Shown one piece after another: positions 30,001 to 39,897 of a DNA stretch of 64,000 nt. The notes below the pieces were generated by a model, which was not told the DNA's origin, made no database searches, and worked only from the letters and a program-made list of their open reading frames with translations. Made by a program: the position numbers and the translations under genes. Source of the stretch: Anthracocystis setariae (Eukaryota; Basidiomycota; Ustilaginomycetes; Ustilaginales; Ustilaginaceae); NCBI GenBank assembly GCA_928724745.1, contig CAKMXJ010000039.1, positions 62,001 to 126,000 on the forward strand, in the 5' to 3' direction. How positions within the stretch are numbered: position 1 is the first letter of the stretch; each line of letters opens with the position of its first letter.

Positions 30001-30761
30001 AGTTTGATGCGGCCGATGGCTTGGCGGTAAATGGTGAGCGCCGCAGTCTCTGGCGGGACAGGCTTGAGCAGGAGCATCTGCTTGGCAGCAAAGGAACGAG
30101 CGAAGGAATCATCGTCGATGGCAAGGGTCAATAGACCAGCTGGCAGCTCTTGAATGTTGGAGAATTGTTCGAGTTTGATGACTGATTTGAACGCTGCGTT
30201 GAGCTTGCTAGCGTTAGGTGACGCTATCAATGTGAGGATGGCGTAGATCTCGGCTCGCGACAGCTTCCGCAGCGCATCACCAGGGGTGCTGTCGGCTTTC
30301 TGGATTGTATCTATTGCAAGCTGTTCCTCGACCGAGTCTAAGTAAGCGAAGAAGGTATCGATCTTGTCGAGCGGAAAGGAGGTAAGGTACACGGACCGAA
30401 GATGGTCTTTGGCTCGAAGAAAGCCTTTGTAGCAATCGATGCAACCTGAGTAGATGGCGCCGGTCAGACGATTCCTCCATCGCTCGATCTGGTCCTTGCA
30501 GCGGAAGCTGAAGATGCGGAGCATGCAGCTTTCGAGCTCAAAGTCGCATGGCCTGCCTATCGAACAATAGATGTGGGATTGCTTTGCTTTGCCAGAGTCG
30601 AGATAGTCGCAGGCGGCTTGAAGAAGGTCGGAGAAGAGGTTGACGTCCAATTGGTGGATACGAACCCGATCAAGAAGGCTCTGCACTTTTTCGGGAAGCA
30701 GTGGTGGCTCGGATCGAGCCACCGATCCGGAAGCAGATGGCGTAGATGCAGAAGAAATCAT
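24036..30761 (-). CDS. SEN1: Sen1/senataxin-type RNA/DNA helicase
   Basis: 2241 residues, intronless. Superfamily 1B helicases of the Upf1/Sen1 group act in the nucleus in Pol II termination of non-coding RNAs and in R-loop removal. The N-terminal ~900 residues are alpha-helical repeats like the Sen1 N-terminal domain. A charged, disordered linker follows. The helicase core carries motif I G-P-P-G-T-G-K-T (about residue 1488), motif II D-E-A-A (about 1716), G-D-P-N-Q-L-P-P, Q-Y-R-M-H-P-E (about 1784), D-G-F-Q-G-Q-E-K-D and R-R-L-N-V-A-V-T-R-A-K. The Pro/Arg-rich tail ends K-K-R-K, a probable nuclear import signal. The frame extends to a TTG at 30827 but has no ATG there; the first ATG is at 30761. 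Size and domain order match yeast Sen1 (2231 residues). Confidence 0.95.
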   Translation of the reverse strand: MISSASTPSASGSVARSEPPLLPEKVQSLLDRVRIHQLDVNLFSDLLQAACDYLDSGKAKQSHIYCSIGRPCDFELESCMLRIFSFRCKDQIERWRNRLTGAIYSGCIDCYKGFLRAKDHLRSVYLTSFPLDKIDTFFAYLDSVEEQLAIDTIQKADSTPGDALRKLSRAEIYAILTLIASPNASKLNAAFKSVIKLEQFSNIQELPAGLLTLAIDDDSFARSFAAKQMLLLKPVPPETAALTIYRQAIGRIKLRYSEQGSAADWSLLSIILNAAPTSAAPLTTAVLSHVHDRDDRFRDVLKAYSVLLKLRGPSIWSGSTAQLLSTSVDDDFPTVVLSGILDNSYFTKPLFESQGTVSTPREKGLFFGWMRLHLDTLRSQGGKPFSEAIKRIANFLFERMQQGHVPNECRSVAFTEAIDLVLNHADDANSRAVVDLYAVPISRIALSEDSKADEPTRRAARELIVQAFERDATNLVASLEMLSSLSSRNIAKSKERARSQRDSKSSTHTPIPSIETFYDNLASKHYPMIEICSLLWKEVYNITAIGSSKEGISILLGALARIAHCTPPSLQTHTLKPPSAGTGAAYDAYVTRVRQSVASVLSAFRAMRRSDFAERLADFGELTREEQVQQLCTADAYSLLLLNLCPDPDIYRPAQNLLRQAFSTVESRADCFRILFQINYTSSLRALADYLDRFVQATTNLIEANELAKWMVRSFADIVNVLAGSTDGIFRPGTSWTLVEDRNSLQAVALKAPTIWRLMCESVAAIFKRTPAWSNLLAREEMVAWFRDVTIFASEMVDALAVFRHVVRLAAEAPGRWTGKAQADEEEELQSAEEEMMVRALASPLESAISWLRMNDEDILRETQSFILKAIDEFGGEFELPSRSKTRMLSFIDEQMGIKEASARHTLLSIDELADLRVRLDPKADIIEISDEDDDNAARDLKAAPSPDALAAGASTSKREDASSASKTAYVPSASSHSQRPKSEVENAHWWAGVGNLGMLSKSQEQRRKNKLKQTKLSFATVDPKDIIDVDRDDRVDGTAKKPITLDFTRPKAAPASTPSAPINAYRGAAARGIYTAGTSMSSRPSTSKAGTGKMAQLRQELGSSSRSYRPSNVNVRSGENRWGRNHEDDVTVKAPAAVSSVTGALINKMPGPTTAAGKAAAGKKAGGKESDATTSSSSDSDSSDDEAEAKGLAALNAKRDGPRIPKIAQPQRRQMIVKEDLHLERARRERADAERKRILRSPPDYAALHRSILSWDYSYKGDRPPAQSGSEPNYRRMQPFFTNAPDYGNVLGPLLLLECWAQFQQAKEEAETNKEPSIPLEVAGRSKVDLFVDVNVTISPDLLPPTVNYNDTEIVLLRERTPAISGKEPKCVLAKVEAFKRHPQGHQLTLRCCLCDDRQGINTALVNRSKWDIKRLFSLVTMHREFAALMAAPYFDLFSDVIKARVAPKPTLTNDEVKKAMQGYQVNEPQARAILGSLSTEGFSLIQGPPGTGKTKTICALIGAFVSNRKGPSTSVQAGQVQGKVGATKKILLCAPSNAAIDEVAKRARAGIRLADGRVIHPKVVRVGREETMNISVKDISLDHLIEQRLEGGTAFDANRNGGTVDPGALRGEIHNLKMQREQKQTELSQARGSGNQALITQLEAEIRNLSAKRLGVMSRLDEARDKQQSQHRQREADRRRARQDILSDADVICTTLSGAGHEMLSGVAFDFETVVIDEAAQAVELSTIIPLRYGCKQCIMVGDPNQLPPTVISQQAEKLGYSQSLFVRMFERSPSAVHLLSIQYRMHPEISVFPSKAFYDSKLQDGPDMAELTRQPWHKYDLTRPFKFLSIKAPESPGRMHSIINKEEANVALALYERLRIDYPRENFDYRIGVVTMYKAQVFELKRTFQQRYGDEIVDRIDFNTVDGFQGQEKDIIILSCVRSANDKRGIGFLSDRRRLNVAVTRAKSNLFIVGNAEHLRRGDPIWELLVSTAEQREALQPISVAMLQKGDRTLAKNITNIEPKKPATSSPAVAAGANATQPKVARPPGPPPVRPPSVSTSTSFAPPPVNTSNGHAKRPMPSPNGVAPPVRPNSEDKKRKAIVVQDPKMAPKRPRVSTDGINGVVESYGKPRTPSEAASPSSRAPVRPGAMNGRPGASPSNSVPMRPPRTGAPANDLPVGKPRAPPRQSPPGVAAGVTRKPVTPTGVSPRERVPNGASSRNGTSDGSSRGLAALPRRPASPPKPSNAALNALFVKKRK

Positions 30762-33700
30762 ATCAGGCTCGATCAGACATGGCGGCCGAGATGTTCGTGA
30801 GGCGAATGGTGAAGCGATAGTTGCCAAAGAGGGGCGGAGAAAAGCGACTATGTAAAGAGTAGGATCATCGGGCTCTTATACAGTGGGTCCAAGACGGTTT
30901 GGAGCAGGCGAAGGCCAAGTCGCGGCTGGGACAAAGTGTGAGAAATACCCTTGCTTGAGCGAAGCCAGGACAAAGTTGAAATTGAGGAGCGGAAACGAGT
31001 GATACCGCAGTATGCGAGGGCTGTTCGATGTAGTTGAGCCGTACCAGTGTGGAGAAGGGACGGAGGCGGAATGAAGAACTGTTTCCGTGCGGAAGCGGCA
31101 AAGTAACAAGTCAGCACGGGCCCCGCTGAACCGTGTTCGCGATTCGCTATTCGGAAAGGATGAGATGCAGACAGCCGAAAAGCTTGCTGATGGTGGTGGC
31201 GGTTGTGGTGATGAGCACCAATATGAGAGAAAGCGGACGATGAGAGACCGACTCAGCGATGTGACTGAGGATCGGATAGAGATAGGCCCTTCCGATGAAT
31301 GCTTTTGGTGTTACTCAAGAATCACTACACTTGACTGCCTCGCCGCAGTTAAATTTTGCAAAGCCACGACCACAGACTGCGTTCAGGTGACTGGTTGAAA
31401 TTATCTTCTTGGCATTCTTTTTTGGCCCTGTTTGTGTGCGAGGGCACTAAATTTTCAAATGGATATATTTTTTTTAAAAAAAAAAATCGCAACTGCAGCT
31501 CACAGCTTGCTCGGCAAGGGGAATTATCCAAAATGACGAGGTCCAACACCAAAATCGTTGTCACGTAACCCAACTACAATACTGTGTATGAAGTAAGTGC
31601 CCTCCTGTCATTTACGCGTCTGTCACACTCTCACTCCACTTGAGCCAAGCCTATGACGCGACGCAGTGTTTTTCTCTCATCTGTCATGTTAGGATTAAAA
31701 AGGGCCAGCATTCGACATCAAACTAACACGATGTTAAATCTGACGTCTGGCGGTGGTCCGCTCCGAGTGGGCTTTTGATGCAGTACGGCTCTGATAGATC
31801 AAAGTCTACTTGTTCAATGCTCTCCTCAAGAGCAACGTTGCAACAGCTCAGCCGGACAGGTGGGAAGGCAGAACATCCAGGAGCAAGGTCGCTGTCAAAC
31901 CACTGGACCACTTTGTTGTTTGTAGGTCATTGGCACCAGGTCGAGACCTCCCTGGGTTGAAAGCTACAAGCTCATACTCGTACGCTTGTTCTTCTGCTCT
32001 CGTCATGTTCACGCCAAGCTTCGCTAGCGAGTGAGAATCGACAAGGACCCTTCGATGTTGGTGTCCATCCACCACCCGTACGAAATGATGATGAGCAGAT
32101 ACTACTTCGACCTTGCTCCACATTCTCCAAAGAACGCCACGCTGTTGCATGGCAACTGCTTACAGTAGACCCTACATGCATACCATCCAGCTGCACCATT
32201 TGACCAACCTCAGCCATATTGCCCGATGACAGCTCCCATCCCATCTCGACACATTCCTTAAAGACTGAGACTGCCCCGCATTCAGCATTGCAATCCAATA
32301 CGATACTGTGCTGCCGAAAAATAAAAAGAAATGTGAGTTCTGAGAAGAGCCTCGCAGTTCCGAGTTGTGTGCGTCATCGAGTGCATGACAGGCAAGCTCC
32401 GCTACAGCTGGATGCGGTTCAGTGTCACTAAAAGCAGCCCATCGTCGCATCGGCACGGAACTCGAAAATTCATCTGTTGATCCTGAATGCAATGTTGTTA
32501 CATTTTCGACAACAACAAGCCACAATTGCACCGGAAGCAGCCTTACGCTTACGAGGTAAAGAACAACAAGACAGCGACGTGCCAACAGCAGCCTTGCCTG
32601 CAGTACTCACATTGCAAGTGACCGACCGCACCAACGACGTCCGACTCGCTTTAGAGTTGAGCTCAACAGCCATCACTTTGGGTCAATTACCGCTCGCTTA
32701 ACATATTCACCGTGCACGTCGCATCCACTGTGCTGATGATGCCGTCGGAATCTCATGCCTTCAGACGACCATCAAACGGGAAGCGTCGCATCCCTGACGC
32801 TCGCAGCCAGGGTCCAGAAAATGTTTCAGTGCAATTTAGAATGGAATCCCGCGCAAAACACTGAAACAAATACTACTGTAGAAGAGAAGAAAAGAAAAAA
32901 AACACACAAGAAATTAGGGTCAGGGAATTCGACTCAACTCTACCGTACCCTACCGTACTGCGCTGTGCCTGCTGCAAGCCCAGAAAAACCACACGACAAC
33001 AAACACAGATCGACATCGACTCACGCGCATCCAAAGCTGCGGGTTCTCTCAACTGTGTATCTGGTACAGAGCCGCTGCTGTTGTTGGTGATAACGAGATC
33101 TATTAAAACAGTAAATGTCGCAAACACAATGATAATGACCGCACAATCCATCGGAACTCCAGCCTGTCGAACCCCGTTTGTCTGAAACCGTGCCCGCACA
33201 AGCTTACCCAGGGGTCTGTGCTCGCCTCGAACGATAAGCAAATCAAGATTGGTGCGTGGATGCTACTGAAACAAAAGGCGACTTGCCAGCAACCTCGAGT
33301 CGACCTGGTCTTTAGAACTGTCAACGGCGACTAGACCAACCCTGAAACACGGGAGTGCTAAGCGGAGTCCTGAACGTCAAGTATGATGGGACCACCTGCA
33401 GTCGTATCGCTTCCAATCCGCAGAGCATTCGTCTACTTATTAATAACAACTGTCTTTGCTACAACAAGTCCTCTTTGCCCGATCAATCTCGTCCAGTCCT
33501 TTCGAGATCTCTACGATTTCGGTTGTTTGCACTCTCGCATTGCAAATAGCCGCGTTGAGCAGGGCAGAGGAATAAAAAAAAAAAAAAAGGGGGGATATGG
33601 GGCTGAGAGGCATGTGGAGCGTCGATAGCCGTGTCGAGCAGCTTGTGCGAGCTGCAAGCATCAAAACTGTGAAAGTTGACCTTTCTCGTGATTCTTTTTC

Positions 33701-34122
33701 TTTTGTTTTGTTTTCTATTTAAGAGCACTCCATGACGATCTTTTTGATCAGGTGTTGCTGCGTGTGGAAATCAAATTTCCCGACTCGAGTTCATCAGAGC
33801 CAAACCGAGAACCACGGGAACAGGCGTATAGTAGAGTGAAATTTCTCTGGACGCGATTCCGCTTACGGTGGCCGATGAGACGTTGAAACCTGCCAGTTTA
33901 TTTTATTTTATTTTATTTTTTTTCCTCTCCTGCAGAACGCTGCATCCCAATTCGGGTTTGACGGTGCCTGAGTTGACCAACACCGATCAGAACTCGGATA
34001 TTTGTGCACTTTAGCTGCATTCCTATGTGACCGAAAGCTGACGGCCCCATTTGATCCATCGGCATCGTCTCTTCCGCTCAAGTTGCCGTTTGCTTGCATC
34101 TCTTACACAAGGGTCCCCCCCT

Positions 34123-34171
<49 letters not shown>

Positions 34172-34177
34172 CGCTGC

Positions 34178-34228
<51 letters not shown>

Positions 34229-35168
34229 TCTACAAATAGTGAATGTGTAAGGAGACACCGGCAAGAGTGAGGCCATCGACGTTGTACTTTTCCAAGCTCA
34301 GGATGACTCCCATTTTGCTATCATTGTTACCGAGTTTGATAACGGTGTCCGCATGCACACATTTGTTTCGGATTGACCGTCGCGAACGCTAAACAACCAC
34401 TCTTGGTCTCTGCCATCTTGCTCTGCGACGTGGACGGTATCTCTGTGATACGGTGGACGTGAGGCTCTCACGCTGTTGCGATGCGGTCAGGATTGAGTGT
34501 GTATCACAAGTGAGCAATACTACTGTAATGCAGGGCGACTTCAGCGTTTTCGCCAAAATGTCTCATTATTTTGTGACAAATAAATCGCATGTGGTCGAAG
34601 CTGGATACCCACGGCGGTCACTGGACTGCGACGTTTCGGTTATCCCACTCAAACCACAGCCAGCGATCAATCATCTGTCGGACTCAGTCTGCCGATCCGC
34701 CCTCGCCCTCTGCCCTGCACTGCACTGTCATTTGGACGGAACGACCGAACAAAGCTCAGCTCTCGTTTTTTTCCCCTGTTCCCGTCAGTTTGCGCTCGCC
34801 TCTTATAATAATGAATTGACCTGTCAGCCCTTTCCACTCCCGCATGCATCATCACCATCTATCATCTACAAGTACATTCCCCAACTCCCTTCCCTTGTCG
34901 ACCTGGCTTGGTAGCTTCATTCTCGATCTCCTCAATCACGGACTACCACCATCTTCACTTTGATCGTTTCTAGCGTTGCTTTCATTTTCACCTCCCGCTA
35001 TCACTCAAAAGGTTCCTAGCCCAGCACACAGCTTCTAGCTTTCAGCATTCAGCACCGCACCTTTCCACCACCCATTGTCGGTCTTGTCTCAACCAAGCTA
35101 TAAACACGCTACATTCAACAACGCTGGCCAGCACATCTGCCCGCCTGCTATAGATCTCACTGTCAATC
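30762..35168. other. 4.4-kb intergenic region between divergent genes
   Basis: Between the divergent starts of SEN1 and the dioxygenase-like gene I find no supported gene. Open frames reach about 137 codons, overlap on both strands, and show no domains, consistent splice sites or codon bias like the neighbours. Poly-A/T tracts occur at 31469-31487, 33573-33590 and 34125-34171, with a long TC repeat beside the last. The last ~800 bp are pyrimidine-rich and probably the dioxygenase-like gene promoter and leader. An unannotated non-coding RNA remains possible. Confidence 0.5.
34125..34230 (+). repeat. Poly-T (47) followed by (TC)n tract
   Basis: A T-homopolymer at 34125-34171 is followed after 11 bases by about 24 TC units. 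Pyrimidine tracts of this kind are common upstream of fungal genes, but this one is unusually long. Exact lengths may be sequencing-limited. Confidence 0.85.
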
Positions 35169-36797
35169 ATGTCGCACAAACTCGGCTCCAGCAGCCGCAG
35201 CTCGTCTACGTCGTCCTTGGAGGCGCTCCGAACACCTGATTACCTGCACCACACTGGCTCACACATCTCATCGTCAGCAACCTCGGTTCACGATGAGCCC
35301 TTCACCTCCACAGACATTGCACCCAAGCTTCAGTCGGCACTCTCGACATGTCTCACCTCTGCTCTCGACGACATGATCCGCACAGAAGGAGGAGGAAGCT
35401 GGCCACCCACGGCATCATATCGTGACTCTTGGCCTCGCTGCCTTCACATCTACGACGACGTTGCCAGGCAAGCACCACCCCGTTTCGTCACCCCCGAGCT
35501 CCGTCCCAACTATACCGATTCTGAGCTGAGGCAAAGAATCGACGACAACCGCCTCTGGCTGAAGCAGTCCTTGGCATCTGTCGACGTTCAGCAGATCATG
35601 TCCACGTTTCCGCAACTTGACGTCAATGCTCGGCTTGGCTTTATGGCGTGCATGGCCTACCTCATCCACCTCTATCGATGGGGAACCCTCCCTGTGGTAG
35701 CCATGGCTCAGGACGAAAAGACTGTCGACTTCCCCGACACCATCAACGCTCCCTTCCGTTGGCTCAACGACTTTTACGGCATCGAGTCCAGCGGTGGTTG
35801 CCTCTTCTCCATGACCATGGTCAATGTTGCACCCAAGGGCGATGACCTCGAGTTGACATATGCCAACATGCGTCACATGCCTCAGCAGTCGGTTGTCGAC
35901 GCCGAGCGATACAATGCCTTTGTCTTCTACGAGATGGAGAGGCACTCGCTCAAGTTGTATCAAGCCATCGCCCAATGCCAGACTCTTCTGGCACAAGGTG
36001 ACGAGGAGCAAGCAGCAAACGTACTCAAGCAAGGTCACGTCGCTCTCAAGGCTGCGTTCCGCCACTTCTTTGACACGCTCAAGGAGGAAAAGATCCAGAA
36101 GGAGGTGTGGATGTCACATGCGCAGGGCTTCCACGGTTGGGGGGTGGATGATTTTGACGGTGTCTCGGGCGATCACTCGCTTCTCATCAGAACGCTGGAT
36201 GCGTTGCTCGATATTCCGCTTCGCACTCAACCCGGATGCCCCTTTGCTACTGCTCAGGTTGCCGTCAAGTCTTGGGACGCTGTCTGCCCTGTTAGCGGTG
36301 CCAGCGCAAGCACAAGCGCATCCGCACCAGCACCGCCGCGCGGCATCTTGAGCCGACTCTACAATTGGATGTGGCCGTCTGCGACGCCTGCGTCCAACGC
36401 AGCAGGCACCAAGCTCGCCACGGTTCCATGTGTCGGAGCCAAGCAGATGAAGGAGATCCGATTCAGCGAAGTTCCTTACTCGAACGAGTACCTGCCTCGT
36501 GGTCAAGTCAACTGGATCCGAGCGGTGCGTGAGGCGCGGCTGCGTACGCTTGCATCCACTTCGGCCGTTTCGCCAGTGCTGGTGGAGATGAACGAGATGC
36601 TCAAGACGTTCAAGCTTTGGCGAATGGGTCACACTCGTAAGGCTGTGTACTACGAGGACCTCAACCTGCCGGAGAGGAAACCGATGACTGCGTCGGGAGG
36701 TGTGGGAGGTGGTGTGGCGAGCGAAGACGAGGGATTGGCGCAGATGATGGAGAAGTTGGAAGCGAGGTTGAGGGCTAGGATTGCTGCTACCAAGTGA
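35169..36797 (+). CDS. Indoleamine 2,3-dioxygenase-superfamily-like protein
   Basis: 542 residues, intronless, cytosolic by absence of targeting signals; the first ~45 residues are Ser-rich. The C-terminal half follows the order of IDO landmarks. F-D-G-V-S-G-D-H-S-L-L-I-R-T-L-D-A-L-L-D-I resembles the IDO block G-G-S-A-G-Q-S-S-x5-D-x-L-L-G-I. Then comes Y-L-P-R-G-Q-V-N-W-I at the position of Y-M-P-P-A-H-R-N-F-L, and a final helix L-K-T-F-K-L-W-R-M-G-H-T. In true IDO the P-x2-H histidine is the heme ligand; here a Gln takes its place, so heme binding or tryptophan oxidation is doubtful. PrnB-like relatives of IDO are an alternative. An Ala/Ser/Pro insertion (about residues 378-410) separates the two blocks. 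Family placement is inference from this pattern. Confidence 0.5.
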   Translation: MSHKLGSSSRSSSTSSLEALRTPDYLHHTGSHISSSATSVHDEPFTSTDIAPKLQSALSTCLTSALDDMIRTEGGGSWPPTASYRDSWPRCLHIYDDVARQAPPRFVTPELRPNYTDSELRQRIDDNRLWLKQSLASVDVQQIMSTFPQLDVNARLGFMACMAYLIHLYRWGTLPVVAMAQDEKTVDFPDTINAPFRWLNDFYGIESSGGCLFSMTMVNVAPKGDDLELTYANMRHMPQQSVVDAERYNAFVFYEMERHSLKLYQAIAQCQTLLAQGDEEQAANVLKQGHVALKAAFRHFFDTLKEEKIQKEVWMSHAQGFHGWGVDDFDGVSGDHSLLIRTLDALLDIPLRTQPGCPFATAQVAVKSWDAVCPVSGASASTSASAPAPPRGILSRLYNWMWPSATPASNAAGTKLATVPCVGAKQMKEIRFSEVPYSNEYLPRGQVNWIRAVREARLRTLASTSAVSPVLVEMNEMLKTFKLWRMGHTRKAVYYEDLNLPERKPMTASGGVGGGVASEDEGLAQMMEKLEARLRARIAATK

Positions 36798-38298
36798 TCT
36801 CCAGGATCGGATCGGATCGGATGGAATGGGATCGGGTTGTTCTCGCTTGCCCTGATTGCTGCCGCATTGCATCGTTTGTCATGGTCGCCGTTTTGTAATG
36901 TACTTGTACCGTCTTGCTCTGTTTTTTTTTCTCTGCTCAACTCTCGCATGAACAATGAATTGCATCTAACCAATCTGCAGGTAAAGCCAAGAGTGGGATG
37001 ATTGTGCTGGGTTGGATGTTCGAGAGTGATGGGTTGGTTGGGTCGGTAAAGTGTGAGTATGACCGGTGGAGGGGGGCACGTTGTAGAGGAGGTGGGGGGA
37101 TGTGAGTGGGAGGGGGGGAAGGGAGGGTTATGCAAGGACGGGCGAGGATCGGTGGTGGGGGGGGGTGGTTGGTAGGCTTAGTGCACGTGTAAGTTGTTGT
37201 GGTTGGTGTTGGAGATGTAGCGAGGGAGGGAGGTGATGATGGAAGGAGGTGGTTGGGAATCTGTGCCGGCGGCACGTTGTGGAGGGTACGTGGATGAGGA
37301 CGACATAGGCCAATCGAATCGCCAGCGGCAAGCAGGCGTGGTGGTCACAAAGCCTCCGAAAGCTGATGGATGGGTTGGCGCTGGCGCTGCTGATATGATG
37401 ACAAGAACGTGCAAAGTGGCCCCCATATGCTGTTGGTGGAAGCAGGCCCCGACGGGAGTATAGAATAAAGTACACGTGCGGAGGGCGAATTTGATTTTTG
37501 TACACTACTTACAGTACTGCATGAAGCGCAGCAACGGCAAATTTTTATATATACTGGACTGGACTGTATTGTATTGTACTTATTGCAGCGCTCGCTTAGT
37601 GGCCAAAAGGCGAAACGGAGTGCTAAATTTTGACGTTTTTTTTTTTTTTACAAAAATGCCTTCGGCGGAAGTGGACAGACGAGTGCCGCAGGTTCAGCTG
37701 CGCGCTCTGCCGCGAGTGCCAAACTTTTCGCACACCGGAAACCAAGGGAATCCTCCCCCTCCTCAGCCCCCCCTGCCACACACGCGACACGCACCACATC
37801 GCACTAACTACTCGTCTCCCTGTCGCCACTGTGCCGCACTATACTGTATCGTACTACCGTCGGACGCGCATGAGCCGAAAGCACCATAACGTGCAGGGAG
37901 TCGGGTAAGTGGCACGAGTTCTGCGGCGTAGCCATGCTGAAAAACGCAACAACCTCTCCCTCGCATCCGTTCCTGCACCGAGTAACGCAGCATCTCGTGA
38001 CACGTTCCTACCACTTCCAGCGATGGCGAACTGCCAAGTGTGCACTTTTCTGTTCTGTGCTGTGTACTACTATTCCTTACTGGACCGTTTTAACTGCACT
38101 GTACTGCAGTGGAGGGTTGAGTCGCTTAACGCTAGCGAGCAGAAGCGAGCAACCGGGTGGAGCATGAGTATAAGTACCAAGACCTTTTCTCCCCAATAAT
38201 CCTATCCTTCTTCTTCGTCTCCCACCACTACTTGTCCTTCCACCTTCCTTCATCCTCAACAGCCTAGTAGCCAGCGAGCCTTCGGTTGAGTCGAAAAC
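36798..38298. other. Intergenic, upstream of MFS transporter
   Basis: 1.5 kb without a supported gene. Contains G-rich stretches near 37066-37170 and the transporter promoter and leader, which is pyrimidine-rich at 38190-38265. Confidence 0.5.
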
Positions 38299-39897
38299 AT
38301 GGTGGCTCCTACCCTTACCGAGACCGGACGCCAGGTGTCCAACACCTCTGACGAGATGGACAAGTCCGTCATTGTCGAGCAGGACAACGTCCAGGTCGAC
38401 AACGGCTCCACTACAGGCCTGGTCAAGCCGCGTGCCAACAATTCGGTTCTCTTGATCCTCGCCGCTGGTTGTGCTCTGCTTTCGGATGGATACCAGAACT
38501 CGCTCATGACCATGACCAACGTCGTCTTCAAAACCCGTTACGGTTCCAAGGTCTACAACTCGGCTGTTTCGACACGTATCTCGAACGCCTCGCTCGTGGG
38601 TGCCATCATTGGTCAGATTGCTGTCGGTCTGATCTGCGACCGTGTCGGCCGTAAGGCCGGTGTTGGTGTCACCACTGCCATGCTTGTTTTGGGTGCCATC
38701 TTTGCCACCGCTGCGTACCCCGTTAATGGTAAGCCTGAAAACATGTTCTGGTGGCTCACTGTCGCGCGTGGTGCCGTCGGTATTGGTGTAGGAGGAGAAT
38801 ACCCAGCCTCGTCCACCTCGGCTTCCGAGGCCGCCAACGAACGTCTCGGCAAGAAACACCGCTCGCAGGTGTTCATCCTGGTCACCAACCTCGTTCTCGC
38901 ACTGGGTACCATTGTCTCGCTCTCGTTCTTCCTGATCGTACTCAAGATCACTGGCTATCACAACCAGACAGATGCCGAGGGTTATCACAATCTCGGCATT
39001 ATTTGGCGTGTCGTCTTTGGTTTCGGCGCGTTGTTTCCCCTCATCATCTTCTACTTCCGCATGTTGGTTCTTAACTCAAGTCTCTACCGTAAGACCGCCA
39101 TGCGCAAGAAAGTGCCCTACAAGCTCGCACTCAAGAGGTACTGGAAACGTCTACTCGGTACCGCCGGTGTCTGGTTCATTTACGACTTTGTCGTCTTCCC
39201 TCTCGGCGTCTTCTCCGGCACCATCATCAGCACCGTGGTCAAGAACCCTACGCTGCTCAAGGTGGCCGAATGGCAACTGCTTCTCTCCACCATTGGCCTG
39301 CCTGGTGTGTTCATTGGCGTCCTGATGCTCCCACGTCTCGGCTCCAGAGTCACCTTTATGATCGGTCTCGGCGGCTTCATCGTCCTCGGCCTCATCATCG
39401 GTTGCACTCTCGACAAACTTCAAAAGATCACTCCTCTCTTCGTTATCATGTACGGGCTCATTGGCGCAAGTGGCAACGCGGGCCCAGGAAATCTGTGTGG
39501 GCTTACGAGCGCCGAGGTCTACCCCTCTGCCCTTCGAGGAACGTTCTATGGTCTTTCTGCGGCTATTGGCAAGACAGGTGCCGCGGTGGGTGTGCAAGTG
39601 TTCAATCCTATCCAAATTCACCTGGGTAAGCGCTGGGTTTTTATCATCTCAGCCATCCTCGGATTGTTCGGCATCGTGCTTGTGTATTTCTTCATCCCCG
39701 AGACGACCAAGTTCGATCTCGCCGAGGAGGATCGCGCCTGGCTGGCGTACCTTGTCGAGAACGGCTGGCAGGGCGAGATCGGCGATGGAACCGAGGGTAT
39801 CACCGATGCCCAGACCGCCTTGGGTAAGGTCAAGGATGCCGATGCCAGCAACGACAAGGACGATGAGGAGATGTCCAACGAGAAGGATACCAACTAG
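38299..39897 (+). CDS. MFS transporter, Git1 / phosphate-permease type
   Basis: 532 residues, intronless, about 12 hydrophobic helices with a hydrophilic N-terminus and an acidic C-terminal tail (rich in D, E, K, N). MFS signatures are visible: D-x-V-G-R-K-A after helix 2 and the helix 4 motif A-R-G-A-V-G-I-G-V-G-G-E-Y-P-A-S-S-T-S, characteristic of the phosphate:H+ symporter branch. Within it the L-L-S-D-G-Y-Q-N-S start of helix 1 resembles yeast Git1, which imports glycerophosphoinositol and glycerophosphocholine. Substrate is therefore phosphate or a glycerophosphodiester, plasma membrane, proton-coupled; the choice between them is inference. The lysine-rich tail may carry ubiquitin for turnover, as is known for transporters of this kind. 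Confidence 0.8.
   Translation: MVAPTLTETGRQVSNTSDEMDKSVIVEQDNVQVDNGSTTGLVKPRANNSVLLILAAGCALLSDGYQNSLMTMTNVVFKTRYGSKVYNSAVSTRISNASLVGAIIGQIAVGLICDRVGRKAGVGVTTAMLVLGAIFATAAYPVNGKPENMFWWLTVARGAVGIGVGGEYPASSTSASEAANERLGKKHRSQVFILVTNLVLALGTIVSLSFFLIVLKITGYHNQTDAEGYHNLGIIWRVVFGFGALFPLIIFYFRMLVLNSSLYRKTAMRKKVPYKLALKRYWKRLLGTAGVWFIYDFVVFPLGVFSGTIISTVVKNPTLLKVAEWQLLLSTIGLPGVFIGVLMLPRLGSRVTFMIGLGGFIVLGLIIGCTLDKLQKITPLFVIMYGLIGASGNAGPGNLCGLTSAEVYPSALRGTFYGLSAAIGKTGAAVGVQVFNPIQIHLGKRWVFIISAILGLFGIVLVYFFIPETTKFDLAEEDRAWLAYLVENGWQGEIGDGTEGITDAQTALGKVKDADASNDKDDEEMSNEKDTN

Noticed and set aside
32172..32585. 137-codon minus-strand frame with a signal-like start in the SEN1/IDO gap
   Set aside because: The start is not a supported ATG, there is no domain, and the frame is interleaved with others of equal length.
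38077..38988. 303-codon minus-strand frame opposite the MFS transporter
   Set aside because: Antisense shadow in which transmembrane codons read as polar residues; no domain.
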